From Alphaproteobacteria bacterium (lineage in GTDB: Bacteria; Pseudomonadota; Alphaproteobacteria; CACIAM-22H2): a stretch of 64,000 bases of DNA. Where the stretch lies: the NCBI GenBank assembly GCA_016793165.1, contig JAEULA010000028.1, positions 1 to 64,000 of the forward strand, written 5' to 3'. Made by a program: the position numbers and the translations under genes. The notes beneath the pieces were generated by a model. That model was not told the DNA's origin and searched no databases. It saw only the letters and a program-made list of their open reading frames with translations. Of the stretch, positions 1 to 8,506 are shown one piece after another; position 1 is the stretch's first letter, and each line of letters starts with the position of its first letter.

Positions 1-259
1 GGGAATTGTGCCCGACCGGCTGGAGATGCGCGGCGATGTCCGGCCAGTGGTTGGCGGGATCGAAGGCCGCCCGACCAGGATACATGTCGAGGATCGCGCT
101 CGACTCCGTGCCCGGCGGCACGTCGCGCCCCGCCTCGACCAGCACCACCCGGCGCCGCGGATCGGCGGAGAGGCGGTTGGCGAGCACGCAGCCGGCGCTG
201 CCGCCGCCGACGATGACGACGTCCCATGTCGCCGCGGCGATCTCCGCCAGCGCGCTCAT
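1..259 (-). CDS. GMC-family FAD-dependent oxidoreductase, N-terminal part (cut by window edge)
   Basis: Only the first 86 residues are in the window; the rest lies left of base 1. The dinucleotide-binding GxGxxG turn (GGGSAG, residues 18-23) follows a short beta strand (VVIV) and is followed by a strand ending in VEAG, the classic FAD-binding start of glucose-methanol-choline oxidoreductases such as choline dehydrogenase. These flavoenzymes oxidise an alcohol to an aldehyde or ketone. The ATG overlaps the stop of the upstream permease by 4 bases (ATGA), so it is the last visible gene of the sugar-type ABC operon and probably oxidises the imported compound or a breakdown product. The substrate cannot be read from this fragment. 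Confidence 0.85.
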   Translation of the reverse strand, partial: MSALAEIAAATWDVVIVGGGSAGCVLANRLSADPRRRVVLVEAGRDVPPGTESSAILDMYPGRAAFDPANHWPDIAAHLQPVGHNS

Positions 260-1134
260 CCCTTCACCGATCCCTTGGTCAGGCCGGAGACGATGTGCCG
301 GCCGAGCACCGCGAAGGCGACGAGGATCGGCACGATCGCCAGCGTCGCCGAGGCGGTGAGCGGTCCCCATTCGCGGCCGAAGAAGCCGATGAAGCTGTAG
401 ATCATCGGCTGAACCGGCTTGAGCGCGGCGGAGTCGACCATCACCGAGCCGGCGACGAACTCGTTCCAGGTGCCGACGAAGGCGAGCACGCCCGCCGCGC
501 CCAGCGCGGGTCGCGCCAGCGGCAGCATGACGTGGCGCAGGATGTCGCGATGCGTGCCGCCGTCGACGATCGCCGCCTCGTCGAGCTCGCGCGGGATGCT
601 CTCGATCACGCCCTTGATGATCCAGATCGCCATCGGCAGCTGGTGCGCGGTGTAGATCAGCGGCAGCACGAACCAGGTGTTCGTGATCCCGAGCTTGACG
701 AAATAGACGTAGTTCGGGATCAGCAGCGCCGCCGCGCCCAGCGACAGCGGGATGCTGGCCACGACGAGAAGGAACAGCGGCTGGCGATAGGGGAACTCGA
801 AGCGGTCGAAGGCGTAGGCCGCCGGCAGGGCCAGCGCGAGCGTGGCGAGCACCGTCGCGGTCGCATAGGCGAGGCTGGTGCCCATGCTGCCGAAGAATCC
901 CGATGCGGCGACGCGCGCGTAGTGCTCGAGCGTCGGCGTGAAGTCGAGGAAGCTCGGCGGGAAGCGGAACAGGTCGGCGTCCCCCTTGAGCGAGGTGAGC
1001 GCGCCCCACACCAGCGGCAGCAGGTTCGCGAGCACCAGGAGGCCGAGCGGCAGGCTGACGGCGATGCCGGCGAGCGAGCCCAGCGCGCGGCGCGGCGCGG
1101 CGGCGGCCGTTGCGGCGGCGGCGGGCGCGCTCAT
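256..1134 (-). CDS. Carbohydrate-type ABC transporter permease, MalG-like
   Basis: Inner-membrane permease of 292 residues, the usual length of the MalG group (CUT1 importers). It has an Ala-rich cytoplasmic N-terminus, about six hydrophobic segments, and near residue 190 the EAA loop ([11 protein letters not shown]) that docks the ATPase. The ATG at 1134 overlaps the stop of the preceding permease by 4 bases, so the two are translationally coupled; longer in-frame readings upstream only shadow that gene. With its partner permease and the binding protein it forms one importer. No ATPase gene is visible in this operon. The substrate is unknown; the linked enolase-superfamily and GMC enzymes suggest a sugar acid or polyol. 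Confidence 0.93.
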   Translation of the reverse strand: MSAPAAAATAAAAPRRALGSLAGIAVSLPLGLLVLANLLPLVWGALTSLKGDADLFRFPPSFLDFTPTLEHYARVAASGFFGSMGTSLAYATATVLATLALALPAAYAFDRFEFPYRQPLFLLVVASIPLSLGAAALLIPNYVYFVKLGITNTWFVLPLIYTAHQLPMAIWIIKGVIESIPRELDEAAIVDGGTHRDILRHVMLPLARPALGAAGVLAFVGTWNEFVAGSVMVDSAALKPVQPMIYSFIGFFGREWGPLTASATLAIVPILVAFAVLGRHIVSGLTKGSVKG

Positions 1135-1988
1135 GCCCGCCACCGCGACAGCCGGACATAGGCCAGCACGAGCAGGATGTTGCCGGCGAACATCACCAGC
1201 GCCAGCGCGGTGGCCGAGCCGAGGTCGAAGACCGCGAAGGCGCGCTCGTAGACGTCGATGGCGAGCGTGCGCGTGGCGTCGCGCGGGCCGCCGCCGGTGA
1301 GGATCAGCGGCGTCTCGACGGTGTTGATGTTCGAGAGCGTCAGCACCACCGCGGTGAGCAGCAGCGGCGTCTTGAGCAGCGGCAGGGTGATGCGGCGGAA
1401 GATCTGCCAGCCGTTTGCCCCGTCGATGCGGGCGGCCTCCTCGAGCTCGCCGGGGATGCTCTTCAGGCCGGCGAGCAGCACGATGACGGCGTAGCCGATG
1501 CGCTTCCACACCGACACGAGCACGAGCAGGCCCATGGCGCCCGACGGCGTCGTCAGCAGCTCGCCGACGCCGCCGACGAAGCGTCCCAGCAGGTAGGCGG
1601 CGATGCCGATGTCGCTGACGAAGACCCAGCGGAACAGCAGCGTCGCGACGACGGTCGAGATGATCCACGGCACGATCACGATCGTCTGCACGACGAAGCC
1701 GGCCGTCGGCCGCAGCCGGTGGATCCAGGTCGCCAGTGCCAGCGCGACGGCGATCGTCAGGACGACCGACACGCCGGTATGGAACGCGGTGCGGCCGATC
1801 GTGGCGACGATGACGTCGTCGTCGAGGAGCCGCTCGAAGTTGCGCAGGCCCGCGAAGGTGGTCGGCGCGCCGTACTCGATGCGGAACAGGCTGAACCAGA
1901 TCGCGTAGACGACCGGCGAGAACAGCACGAAGCCCAGCAGCGCGAAGGCCGGGGCGAAGAGGACGAAGGCGGTTCGCGTGTCGCGCAT
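1131..1988 (-). CDS. Carbohydrate-type ABC transporter permease, MalF-like
   Basis: Permease of 285 residues of the MalF/UgpA group. It begins with a membrane segment typical of these proteins ([19 protein letters not shown]) and carries the EAA motif [19 protein letters not shown] in its last third, the contact site for the ATPase. It follows the binding-protein gene by 85 bases that contain a strong stem-loop, and overlaps the next permease by 4 bases. It should pair with that permease to form the membrane channel of a CUT1 importer. The start is the ATG giving MRDTRT, the only start in the frame that fits the family's short N-terminus. Confidence 0.93.
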   Translation of the reverse strand: MRDTRTAFVLFAPAFALLGFVLFSPVVYAIWFSLFRIEYGAPTTFAGLRNFERLLDDDVIVATIGRTAFHTGVSVVLTIAVALALATWIHRLRPTAGFVVQTIVIVPWIISTVVATLLFRWVFVSDIGIAAYLLGRFVGGVGELLTTPSGAMGLLVLVSVWKRIGYAVIVLLAGLKSIPGELEEAARIDGANGWQIFRRITLPLLKTPLLLTAVVLTLSNINTVETPLILTGGGPRDATRTLAIDVYERAFAVFDLGSATALALVMFAGNILLVLAYVRLSRWRA

Positions 1989-2012
1989 CGCGGGAGCGGC
2001 CGGATCCGGGGC

Positions 2013-2059
2013 GGCCCCGGTGCCGGCTTCCGGCGGAACCGGAAGCCGCAGCCGGGGCC
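2013..2059 (-). promoter_or_regulatory. Stem-loop between binding-protein and permease genes
   Basis: GGCCCCGG at 2013-2020 and the following GCTTCCGG are complemented by CCGGAAGC and CCGGGGCC up to 2059. This gives an imperfect stem of about 20 pairs with a short loop. It lies between the binding-protein stop (2074) and the MalF-like start (1988). There is no T-run, so it is more likely an mRNA stabiliser or partial attenuator favouring the binding protein than a full terminator. Confidence 0.6.
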
Positions 2060-2073
2060 GTCCGCGACCCCGC

Positions 2074-3378
2074 TCAGCGGTTGTTCTGCGTGTTGAACCG
2101 CTTCTCGGCCGCCTCGAGCGCGGCCTTCGGGTCGACGCCGCCGACGATCACGTCCTGCGCCGCCTTGTTGAGCGCCTGGCGGAATCCGCCGACGCCGAAC
2201 TCGACCGGCGAGATCCAGCCGTAGTCCTTCACGCCGCGCGCGGCGATCGAGAGATAGGCGTTCTCCGGCCGCGCCATGAAGTCCTTCATGGTGGCGAGCG
2301 TCGAGGGCGCGCCGGGCAGCTGACCGCCGACCTCGACCCAGACGCGGTCCTGGTCGCCGGTCGACATGAACTCGAGGAACTTGCCGGCGAGCGGCTTGTT
2401 CTTGCCGCCCGACCACACGCCCACGGCCCAGCCCGCCATCACCGCCGGCGCGTGCGGCTTGCCGTCGACGCCCGGCCAGATCATGAAGCCGACATTCTCC
2501 TTGCCGACCTTGGCCTGCATCGTCGACAGCCGCACGACCGCGGCGGTGAACATCGCGAGGCGCCCCGCGGCGAACTGCTCGTAGAGGTCCTCGGCGCTCC
2601 AGCTCACCGCCTGGCGCGGCGTGACGCCGTGCACGGTCACCATGTCGGTCTGAAGCTTCAGCGCCTCGATCCCGGTCGGATTGGCCCATTTCGCGCGGCC
2701 GTTCGGCTCGAACAGGTCGCCCTGACGCGACAGCAGGATCGACGTCATCATCTGCGAGTCCGCGAGGTTCTCGCTGAACTGCTGGCCGAAGCCCCAGCGC
2801 GTGACGTTGCCGGCGGCGTCCTTCACCGTCAGCTTCTTGGCCGCCTCGGTGAAGGCGGGCCAGGTCGTCAGCTTGTCGGGATCGACCCCCGCCTCCTTGA
2901 GGAAGTCCTTGCGATAGATCACGCCGTAGTAGTTGCGCGAATGGAACAGGCAATGGACCTTGCCGTCGCGCTCGCAGACCTTCCAGTAGCCGTCCTTGCG
3001 CTCGGCCACCGCATCGGCCGGCCACTTGGAGACGAAGAGCTCGTTGAGGTCGGCGAGCGATCCGGACTTCAGCGCGTCGCCGAGCAGGTCGGTCACGACC
3101 CAGATCAGGTCCGGGGCGTTGCCCGCGCGATGCGCCGCCAGGAACTTCGGCGTCATCTGGTCCCAGACCTGCGGCTCGACCTGGATCTTCACGCCGGGAT
3201 TGCCGGCCTCGAAGCGCTGGATGACCTCGGCCAGCGCCTTCTCGCGCGGCGCCGTGCCGGACGGGTTGAGGAACGTCCACATGCGCAGCGTCTGCGCCGC
3301 CGCCGTGTCGGCGATCAGGCCGCCGGCGCCGACGGCGAGCGCGAGCGCGGCCGCCTTCATGAACTTCAATCGCTTCAT
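2074..3378 (-). CDS. ABC transporter extracellular solute-binding protein, family 1 (carbohydrate type)
   Basis: Periplasmic receptor of 434 residues. The N-terminus has a basic start (MKRLKF), an Ala/Leu-rich core and a likely signal-peptidase site after DTAAAQ. The mature part has the layout of MalE/UgpB-type receptors: an [17 protein letters not shown] opening, an [16 protein letters not shown] strand and Trp-rich binding regions. Its ATG overlaps the regulator stop by 4 bases, and a strong stem-loop follows it before the two permease genes, as expected for a receptor needed in excess. Together they form a CUT1 importer. The ligand is not identifiable from sequence alone. Confidence 0.93.
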   Translation of the reverse strand: MKRLKFMKAAALALAVGAGGLIADTAAAQTLRMWTFLNPSGTAPREKALAEVIQRFEAGNPGVKIQVEPQVWDQMTPKFLAAHRAGNAPDLIWVVTDLLGDALKSGSLADLNELFVSKWPADAVAERKDGYWKVCERDGKVHCLFHSRNYYGVIYRKDFLKEAGVDPDKLTTWPAFTEAAKKLTVKDAAGNVTRWGFGQQFSENLADSQMMTSILLSRQGDLFEPNGRAKWANPTGIEALKLQTDMVTVHGVTPRQAVSWSAEDLYEQFAAGRLAMFTAAVVRLSTMQAKVGKENVGFMIWPGVDGKPHAPAVMAGWAVGVWSGGKNKPLAGKFLEFMSTGDQDRVWVEVGGQLPGAPSTLATMKDFMARPENAYLSIAARGVKDYGWISPVEFGVGGFRQALNKAAQDVIVGGVDPKAALEAAEKRFNTQNNR

Positions 3379-4163
3379 GGCGTCTCTCCCTCTGATGTGA
3401 GCTTTGCCGGCCGGATCGTCGTCCGGCCGTCCTCCGCGCGCTGGCGCGCGAGATCGTCGAGCGCCCCGTCGAGCGAGCGCCCGACATGGCGCGCCATCGC
3501 CTGGCGGCAGCTCTCGGCGTCGCCGGCGCGCAGGGCCGAGATGATGGCGTGATGCTCGCGGGCGTCCTCGGCGAGGCGCCCGCGCCAGGAATCGACGCCG
3601 CGCTGCACCCAGGCGCCGATCAGCTGCATCTGGATCGAACCGAACATGCCGATCAGCACGCGGTTGCCGCTGAGCTCGACGAGGGCGCGATGGAAGGCGG
3701 CATTCGTCTCGATATGCGCCTTGGTCGACATCGCGGCGCCGAGCGCGTCGCGCTGCGCCTGGATCGCGGCGAGCCGCTCGACCGCCGCGGCGTCGAGCAT
3801 GCCGGTGCGCAGCCGCTGGACGACCGCCTCGGCGGCGGTCTGCTCCAGCCCCAGGCGCACCTGCCAGACCTCGGCCACATGCTCGGCGGTCGGGGTCTTG
3901 ATGTGGAAGCCGCGGCGCGGCGTCGCCTCGATCAGGCCCTCGCTCGCGAGCTGCATGAGCGCCTCGCGCACCGGCGTCTGGCTGACGCCGAAGCGCTGCG
4001 CGAGCTCGTGCGGGTAGAGCCGCGCGTCGCGCGCGAAGAACCCGAACAGGATCATCTCGGTGATCGTGCGCTTGAGCGTCGCGGTGAGCGTCTCGCCCGG
4101 CGAGCCGACCAGCGGCCCGAGCTCGTCGGGCGCCTTGATCGAGGCGACGACCACGTCGCTCAC
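3375..4163 (-). CDS. GntR-family transcriptional regulator, FCD subfamily
   Basis: Cytoplasmic DNA-binding repressor or activator of 262 residues. The N-terminal winged helix contains the recognition helix SQTPVREALMQLASEG. The C-terminal FCD domain is all-helical with conserved His residues (NAAFHRAL, REHHAII, ARHVGRS) that in this family bind a metal and a carboxylate ligand. The start is GTG at 4163, whose last two bases begin the stop of the dehydratase gene; no ATG fits. It sits inside the operon it probably controls, and the 16-base AT-rich palindrome at 5344-5359 just upstream of the first gene is the best candidate operator. The inducer is probably the imported sugar acid or its dehydration product. 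Confidence 0.92.
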   Translation of the reverse strand: MSDVVVASIKAPDELGPLVGSPGETLTATLKRTITEMILFGFFARDARLYPHELAQRFGVSQTPVREALMQLASEGLIEATPRRGFHIKTPTAEHVAEVWQVRLGLEQTAAEAVVQRLRTGMLDAAAVERLAAIQAQRDALGAAMSTKAHIETNAAFHRALVELSGNRVLIGMFGSIQMQLIGAWVQRGVDSWRGRLAEDAREHHAIISALRAGDAESCRQAMARHVGRSLDGALDDLARQRAEDGRTTIRPAKLTSEGETP

Positions 4164-5332
4164 GCCGGCGACGTCATGGCGAGACCGACGCGGAAGCTCG
4201 CCATCACGTCGGGCTTCGGGTCGCCGCCGTGCCCCGGGCCTTCGGGGGTCAGGAAGGCGCCGTCGACGAGGCGCAGCGGCGCGCGGGGCATCTCGTCGCG
4301 CAGCGGGTTCATCAGGCGGTTGGCCTCGTAGATCCGGAAGCCGGGCGCCGCGCGGCACACGTGCAGCGCCGCGGCGACCGCCACGCAGCTGCCGACGCCG
4401 TGCGGCGCGAGCCCGATGCCGTGCCGCGCGCACAGCGCGCCGAGCGCCATCATGCCGCTGACGCCGCCCGCCCGCGCGATGTTGGGCATCAGGACGTCGG
4501 CCGCGCCGGCGCGCGCCAGCGCCTCGAAGTCGTGATGCGCGAACTCGTTCTCGCCCGCGGCGACCGGCACGGTCGACTTGGCGCGCACCCGCGCCAGGGC
4601 CGCCGGATCGCCCGGCGGGATCGGCTCCTCGAACCAGGTCACCGCATGATTCGAGAGGCGCCGGCCGACATCGGTGGCGGTCGCCTCGTCGTAGCCGCAG
4701 TTGACGTCGAGCATGAGCCCGGTCTCGGCGCCGATCGCCTCGCGCACCGCGGCGATGTGGTCGAGGTCGATTGCCGCGCCGCGGCCGATCTTCAGCTTGA
4801 TCGCCTTGTAGCCCTCGCCGACCAGCTTGCGCGCCGCCTTCTGGGAATCCTCCGGCGTCGGAAGGAACGGAACCGGGCTGGCGTAGAGCGGCACCGGGCC
4901 GGGCGTGCCGCCGAGCACCTCGCACAGCGCCTTGCCGGCCAGCTTCGCCTTGAGATCCCAAAGCGCCATATCGACCGCGCTCAGCGCCTCGGCCGGCATC
5001 CCGCGCGCATGGCCCATCGCCGCGAAGTAGAAACGGTACTCGGCCAGCATCTCGGACGGATCGCCGAGCGCGGTGCCGACCAGCCCCGGTGCGATCACCT
5101 TCTCGATCAGCGCGGCCGACGGGACGGGATGAGGCAGGCCAAAGGCTTCGCCGACCCCGGTTGATCCATCTTCTGAAGTTACGACGGCGAAGGTGGCGTA
5201 CTGGCCCGCACGCACGATCTTCTGGAAATGCGCCGCGGGACGAAGGAGTTGCGGCGGGACCTTCTCGATGCCTCCGAACTGGCGGGCGAACGGGGCCTCG
5301 AGGGCGACGGCTTCGATCCGGGCGATCTTCAT
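4160..5332 (-). CDS. Mandelate racemase / muconate lactonizing enzyme family protein (enolase superfamily)
   Basis: Enzyme of 390 residues with the two-domain enolase-superfamily fold. The Lys acid/base is in KLKIG (about residue 178). Mg ligands are Asp of DVN (about 208), Glu of FEEP (about 233) and Glu of AGENE (about 258), and a late His in APHG (about 309) fits the mandelate-racemase subgroup. Members abstract the proton alpha to a carboxylate; many are sugar-acid dehydratases. It is the first gene of the operon, transcribed from an AT-rich region just upstream, and its stop overlaps the GntR start. Co-transcription with a sugar-type importer and a GMC oxidoreductase points to sugar-acid breakdown; the exact acid is not predictable here. 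Confidence 0.92.
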   Translation of the reverse strand: MKIARIEAVALEAPFARQFGGIEKVPPQLLRPAAHFQKIVRAGQYATFAVVTSEDGSTGVGEAFGLPHPVPSAALIEKVIAPGLVGTALGDPSEMLAEYRFYFAAMGHARGMPAEALSAVDMALWDLKAKLAGKALCEVLGGTPGPVPLYASPVPFLPTPEDSQKAARKLVGEGYKAIKLKIGRGAAIDLDHIAAVREAIGAETGLMLDVNCGYDEATATDVGRRLSNHAVTWFEEPIPPGDPAALARVRAKSTVPVAAGENEFAHHDFEALARAGAADVLMPNIARAGGVSGMMALGALCARHGIGLAPHGVGSCVAVAAALHVCRAAPGFRIYEANRLMNPLRDEMPRAPLRLVDGAFLTPEGPGHGGDPKPDVMASFRVGLAMTSPA

Positions 5333-5338
5333 CGCCTG

Positions 5339-5367
5339 AAATTATTTCTTATAAAAAATTCTGTCGA
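5339..5367 (-). promoter_or_regulatory. Candidate promoter of the dehydratase-GntR-ABC operon
   Basis: In an AT-rich island within very GC-rich DNA, the minus strand reads TCGACA, 17 bases, TAATTT. The -10-like box ends about 7 bases before the ATG at 5332, so transcripts from it would be nearly leaderless. This is inferred from spacing and base composition only. Confidence 0.4.
5344..5359. promoter_or_regulatory. 16-base AT-rich palindrome, candidate GntR operator
   Basis: ATTTCTTA followed at once by TAAAAAAT forms an inverted repeat with a single mismatched pair. It lies 12 bases before the dehydratase ATG and inside the spacer of the candidate promoter. The operon's second gene is an FCD-type GntR regulator, so autoregulation through this site is a reasonable inference. 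Confidence 0.5.
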
Positions 5368-5398
5368 GCATTTACCGCGCCGACCTCGCCGCGGCGCC

Positions 5399-5415
5399 CC
5401 GGGCGCGCCGCCCGG
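5399..5415 (-). terminator. Hairpin directly after the M24 gene
   Basis: On the minus strand CCGGGCG, loop GCG, CGCCCGG begins at the base after the M24 stop codon. The 7-pair GC stem lacks a following T-run, so termination may be partial. It separates the methyltransferase-M24 unit from the dehydratase operon promoter. Confidence 0.45.
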
Positions 5416-6642
5416 TCAGCCGAAGACGACGAGGTCGCGCGGCAGCGGTACCAGGAGCGAGCAGCCCTGCCGCTCGATCAGGACCGAGTCCTCGAGATGG
5501 AACGAGCCGAGCTCCGGATCGCGGTAGAAGACCTCGGTATTGACCACCATCCCCTCCTCCAGCGTGAAGCCCTTGGCGAGGCTGTCCGGATAGGGGAACT
5601 CGAAAACTTCGAGGCCGCAGGCGTGGGTCGTGACGGACACCAGCTCGCCGCGCAGGCCGAACCCGGCGATCGTCTCGCGGGTGAGCTTGCGCACGTCCGA
5701 GGTGTGGACGCCCGGCTTCATCATCCGGTCCTCGACCGCCAGCAGGGCGGCGAGCACCGCCTCGTAGCGCAGCTTCTGCGCCGCCGTCGGCCCGCCGACG
5801 ACGCCGGTGCGCGCCAGATCCATGTGGTAGCCGCGATAGGTGCCCAGGCAGTCGAGCACGATCGCGTCGCCCGGCACCAGCGCGCGCTCGTCGCTCTGCG
5901 GCAGGCTGAAGCTCGAGGCGTCGCCGGTGCCGAACATCATGCCGCGCTCGCCGAGATGGCGGGCGTCGCGCTCGATCAGATGGCGGCGGTAGATCCGCGC
6001 GAGGTCGCTCTCGCGCATGCCGGGCCGGCCGGCCCTGATCACGTCGGCGAGCGCGTCGGCGTTGATCCGCGCCCCGGTGGTCATGATCGCGCGCTCCGCC
6101 GCGGTCTTCACCAGCCGCGCGCGGCGCATCGTCCACAAGGCGTCGACGATCGGCGCCTTGGCCCCGAAGCCCATCCCGGCCAGCCGCGCCGCGACGCGCA
6201 GGTCGTCGCAGGCGAGCCGCGCGCCCGCCAGGCCGCGGGCGCGCAGCAGCGCCGCGAGCCCCGCGAAGAAATCGTCCTCCTGCGCCGGCTTGAGCGCGGC
6301 GCGCCGCTCCTTGAGCGCGCGGCGCAGCGCGGTGTCGAGCTTGGCCTCAACGGCCGCGCCCATGAACACGCCGACCGAGCTCCACGGGTTGCCGTAGATC
6401 CGCACGTCGCCGATCCAGCTCGGCGTCTCGCACAGGAACGGCAGGTCGAACTCGGGGATGAGCAGGCCGGGCTCGACGCCCGGCCCCAGGACGACCGCGG
6501 TCGTGTGGTCCTCGAAGCGGCCGAGCATGAACTCCGAGCCGAAGTCGGACCCGTAGACCACGTTGATCGGCGTCGTCAGGACGACGGCGTCGATCCCCTC
6601 GTCGCGCAGCAGCGCGTCGAGGCGCGCGCGGTTGAGCAGCAT
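5416..6642 (-). CDS. M24-family metallopeptidase / creatinase-fold hydrolase (Xaa-Pro-like)
   Basis: Cytoplasmic pita-bread-fold enzyme of 408 residues. An N-terminal creatinase/prolidase domain (VVYGSDFGSEFMLGRF) precedes the C-terminal M24 domain with its five metal ligands: Asp of VLDCLG (about 263), Asp of YHMDLARTG, His of THACG (about 340), Glu of NTEVF (about 368) and Glu of HLEDS (about 383). Family members cleave Xaa-Pro peptides, creatine or related C-N and C-C bonds; with methyltransferase and sugar-acid neighbours a non-peptidase role is equally possible. It starts 10 bases after the methyltransferase stop, so the two are one transcript, and a hairpin follows its stop. Confidence 0.88.
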   Translation of the reverse strand: MLLNRARLDALLRDEGIDAVVLTTPINVVYGSDFGSEFMLGRFEDHTTAVVLGPGVEPGLLIPEFDLPFLCETPSWIGDVRIYGNPWSSVGVFMGAAVEAKLDTALRRALKERRAALKPAQEDDFFAGLAALLRARGLAGARLACDDLRVAARLAGMGFGAKAPIVDALWTMRRARLVKTAAERAIMTTGARINADALADVIRAGRPGMRESDLARIYRRHLIERDARHLGERGMMFGTGDASSFSLPQSDERALVPGDAIVLDCLGTYRGYHMDLARTGVVGGPTAAQKLRYEAVLAALLAVEDRMMKPGVHTSDVRKLTRETIAGFGLRGELVSVTTHACGLEVFEFPYPDSLAKGFTLEEGMVVNTEVFYRDPELGSFHLEDSVLIERQGCSLLVPLPRDLVVFG

Positions 6643-6652
6643 GGCCGGCGCG

Positions 6653-7723
6653 TCACTTCTCGCCGACGATGACCGTCCACGGGAAGCGCCAGCGCTCGAA
6701 GCGGCTCGCCAGCGCGCCGGGCATCTCCTCGAAGTCGAAGGTCTCGACGTTGCGGAAGCCGAGGTCGCGCATCGTCTGCTTCACGTCCATCTTCACCATC
6801 GGCTCCATGTACGGCTCGTTGTTCCGCCGGCCGTGGCCGTAGTGCATGAAGTGCATGAACGGATCGTCGGCCGGGATGAAGTCGAGATGGATCATCAGCC
6901 CGCCCGGCTCGAGCACGCGCATCGCCTCGGCGAAGGTGTCGCGGATCGCCGGCGGCGGCATCTCGTGGATCACCATCGTCGAGGTGACGACGTCCCGGCT
7001 GGCGTCGGGCAGGCCGGTCCTGCGGCAGTCGCGCTGCAGGAACCTGACATTGCGCGCCTGCGCCGCCGCGGCGTCGTGCGCCGCGAGCCTGAGGCACGGG
7101 CCGGCGATGTCGACGCCGACCACGTCGGCGTCGCGGTTCTCCTCCCAGAAGGGCCGCGTCGACTTGCCGAAGCCGCAGCCCATGTCGAGGATCCGCCGTC
7201 CCTGCTTGCGTTCGTTGACCAGGCGCGTGAAGCGGTAGTGCAGGTCCTTGTCGCGGTCGAGGAGCGGCGTGGTCGAGCGCGCGCCGCGCTCGTAGACGTA
7301 GCCCGCGATCGCGTCGGACCAGATGCCGCCGGGATGCTGGTGGATGTCGACCGAGCGGAAATAGGTCGGGATCTCGAAATCCGGATCGAGCTCGAGCAGG
7401 CCCTCGGGGATGGGCGCATCGAGCTCGGCGACGAGCTCGTCGCGCGCCGCGTCATGGACCGGCTGCAGCCCCCAGCGGCCCGAGTACTTGAAGCGCTGCA
7501 GATGGCGCTCCAGCCACGCGAAGTTGCGGTAGAGCGTTTCGCCCTCCATCAGCTTCGCGACGTCCGTGGCGTCGGTCACGGGGGTGCCGGCGTTCGCCGC
7601 CCGCTCGGCCTTGTCGCGGTATTGCGCATGCAGCGCCGGGAAGATCCGCCCGGTCCAGTGCAGCTTGCACCCAAGAAGAAAGGCCTGATAGGCCTCGAAC
7701 TGCCGATCGCCCACGCTGCTCAT
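6653..7723 (-). CDS. Class I SAM-dependent methyltransferase
   Basis: Protein of 356 residues. The SAM-binding motif ILDMGCGFGKST (about residues 176-187) follows an N-terminal domain of about 170 residues that is rich in Trp, His and aromatic residues and that I do not recognise. Further motifs are VVGVDI (motif II), STMVIHEMP and LEPGGLMIHLDF, so the Rossmann methyltransferase core is complete. The substrate is unknown; the large N-terminal extension is probably a substrate-binding or oligomerisation part. It is transcribed ahead of the M24 hydrolase, only 10 bases apart, and divergently from two carboxymuconolactone-decarboxylase-like genes. Confidence 0.85.
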   Translation of the reverse strand: MSSVGDRQFEAYQAFLLGCKLHWTGRIFPALHAQYRDKAERAANAGTPVTDATDVAKLMEGETLYRNFAWLERHLQRFKYSGRWGLQPVHDAARDELVAELDAPIPEGLLELDPDFEIPTYFRSVDIHQHPGGIWSDAIAGYVYERGARSTTPLLDRDKDLHYRFTRLVNERKQGRRILDMGCGFGKSTRPFWEENRDADVVGVDIAGPCLRLAAHDAAAAQARNVRFLQRDCRRTGLPDASRDVVTSTMVIHEMPPPAIRDTFAEAMRVLEPGGLMIHLDFIPADDPFMHFMHYGHGRRNNEPYMEPMVKMDVKQTMRDLGFRNVETFDFEEMPGALASRFERWRFPWTVIVGEK

Positions 7724-7794
7724 CGCCGACGCACTCCCTGAATGGCGGCGATGATATTGTCGACTCCCTCCGTTCTCCGCAATGCGAAGGCCAC

Positions 7795-8502
7795 ATGACC
7801 GATCTCGCCTCCGAACAGGACGCGCTCGCGATCCTCGAAGCCGTCAAGGCAAAGCGCGGCTATCTGCTGCCGCATCACGGGCTGCTCGCCCTCACCGCGC
7901 CGCGCCTCGCCCGCGCCTACGACGAGGCGTACACGGCGCTCACCCTCGATCGCCGCGCGTTGAGCGAGTTCGAGAAGGAGTTCGTCTGGCTGCCCATCCT
8001 GATGGCGACCGACGAGGCGATCGCGACGCATCACATCGCGAAGTTCAAGGCCGCGGGCGGGACCGACCGCGATGCCGAGACCTGCCTGCGCCTGGCGGGC
8101 TTCGCGCGCGGTGCGCGCGACTTCCGCTTCGTGCACCGGCACTGGGCCGGCCTGCTTCCGGGCTTCGATCGCGAGCGCGCCTATCGCGACGCCCTCGCGG
8201 CGCTCACGCGCGACCGCGGCGCCGAGGCCGGCCTCGTCGAGGCGGCGATGGCGGCCACGCATGCCTGCCTCGCGCAATGGGAGGAACTGGCGATCCACAT
8301 CCGCGGCGCATACTCGGCGGGCTTCACGGAGGTGAAGCTGGCCGAGGCCCTGTCCCTGGTGATGTTCCCGGGCAGCGTGCCGCACTTCGTCGAAGCGGCG
8401 CGCGTGTGGCGCGACCTCGTCAAGGCCGACGCGGTTCCGGCCTCGGCGGCGATGCGTCTCTGGGCCTCGATCGATCAGAGTGGGTTCGACGGAAAGGTCT
8501 GA
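7795..8502 (+). CDS. Carboxymuconolactone decarboxylase-like (AhpD-fold) protein, copy 1
   Basis: All-helical protein of 235 residues with two CMD-like halves. Each half has the helix pattern of the family: acidic residue, HH or HI, then A..G (TDEAIATHHIAKFKAAGG and EELAIHIRGAYSAG). The CxxC pair of AhpD peroxidase members is absent, so thiol peroxidase activity is unlikely and a decarboxylase or isomerase-like role is possible. GAAGG lies a few bases before the ATG. The second copy starts 4 bases after its stop, and the two share a KRGYLLPHHGLLALTAP / KRGYRLSYHRMLAAADP-type opening, so they are paralogues and could form a heteromer. Confidence 0.8.
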   Translation: MTDLASEQDALAILEAVKAKRGYLLPHHGLLALTAPRLARAYDEAYTALTLDRRALSEFEKEFVWLPILMATDEAIATHHIAKFKAAGGTDRDAETCLRLAGFARGARDFRFVHRHWAGLLPGFDRERAYRDALAALTRDRGAEAGLVEAAMAATHACLAQWEELAIHIRGAYSAGFTEVKLAEALSLVMFPGSVPHFVEAARVWRDLVKADAVPASAAMRLWASIDQSGFDGKV

Positions 8503-8506
8503 TCCG

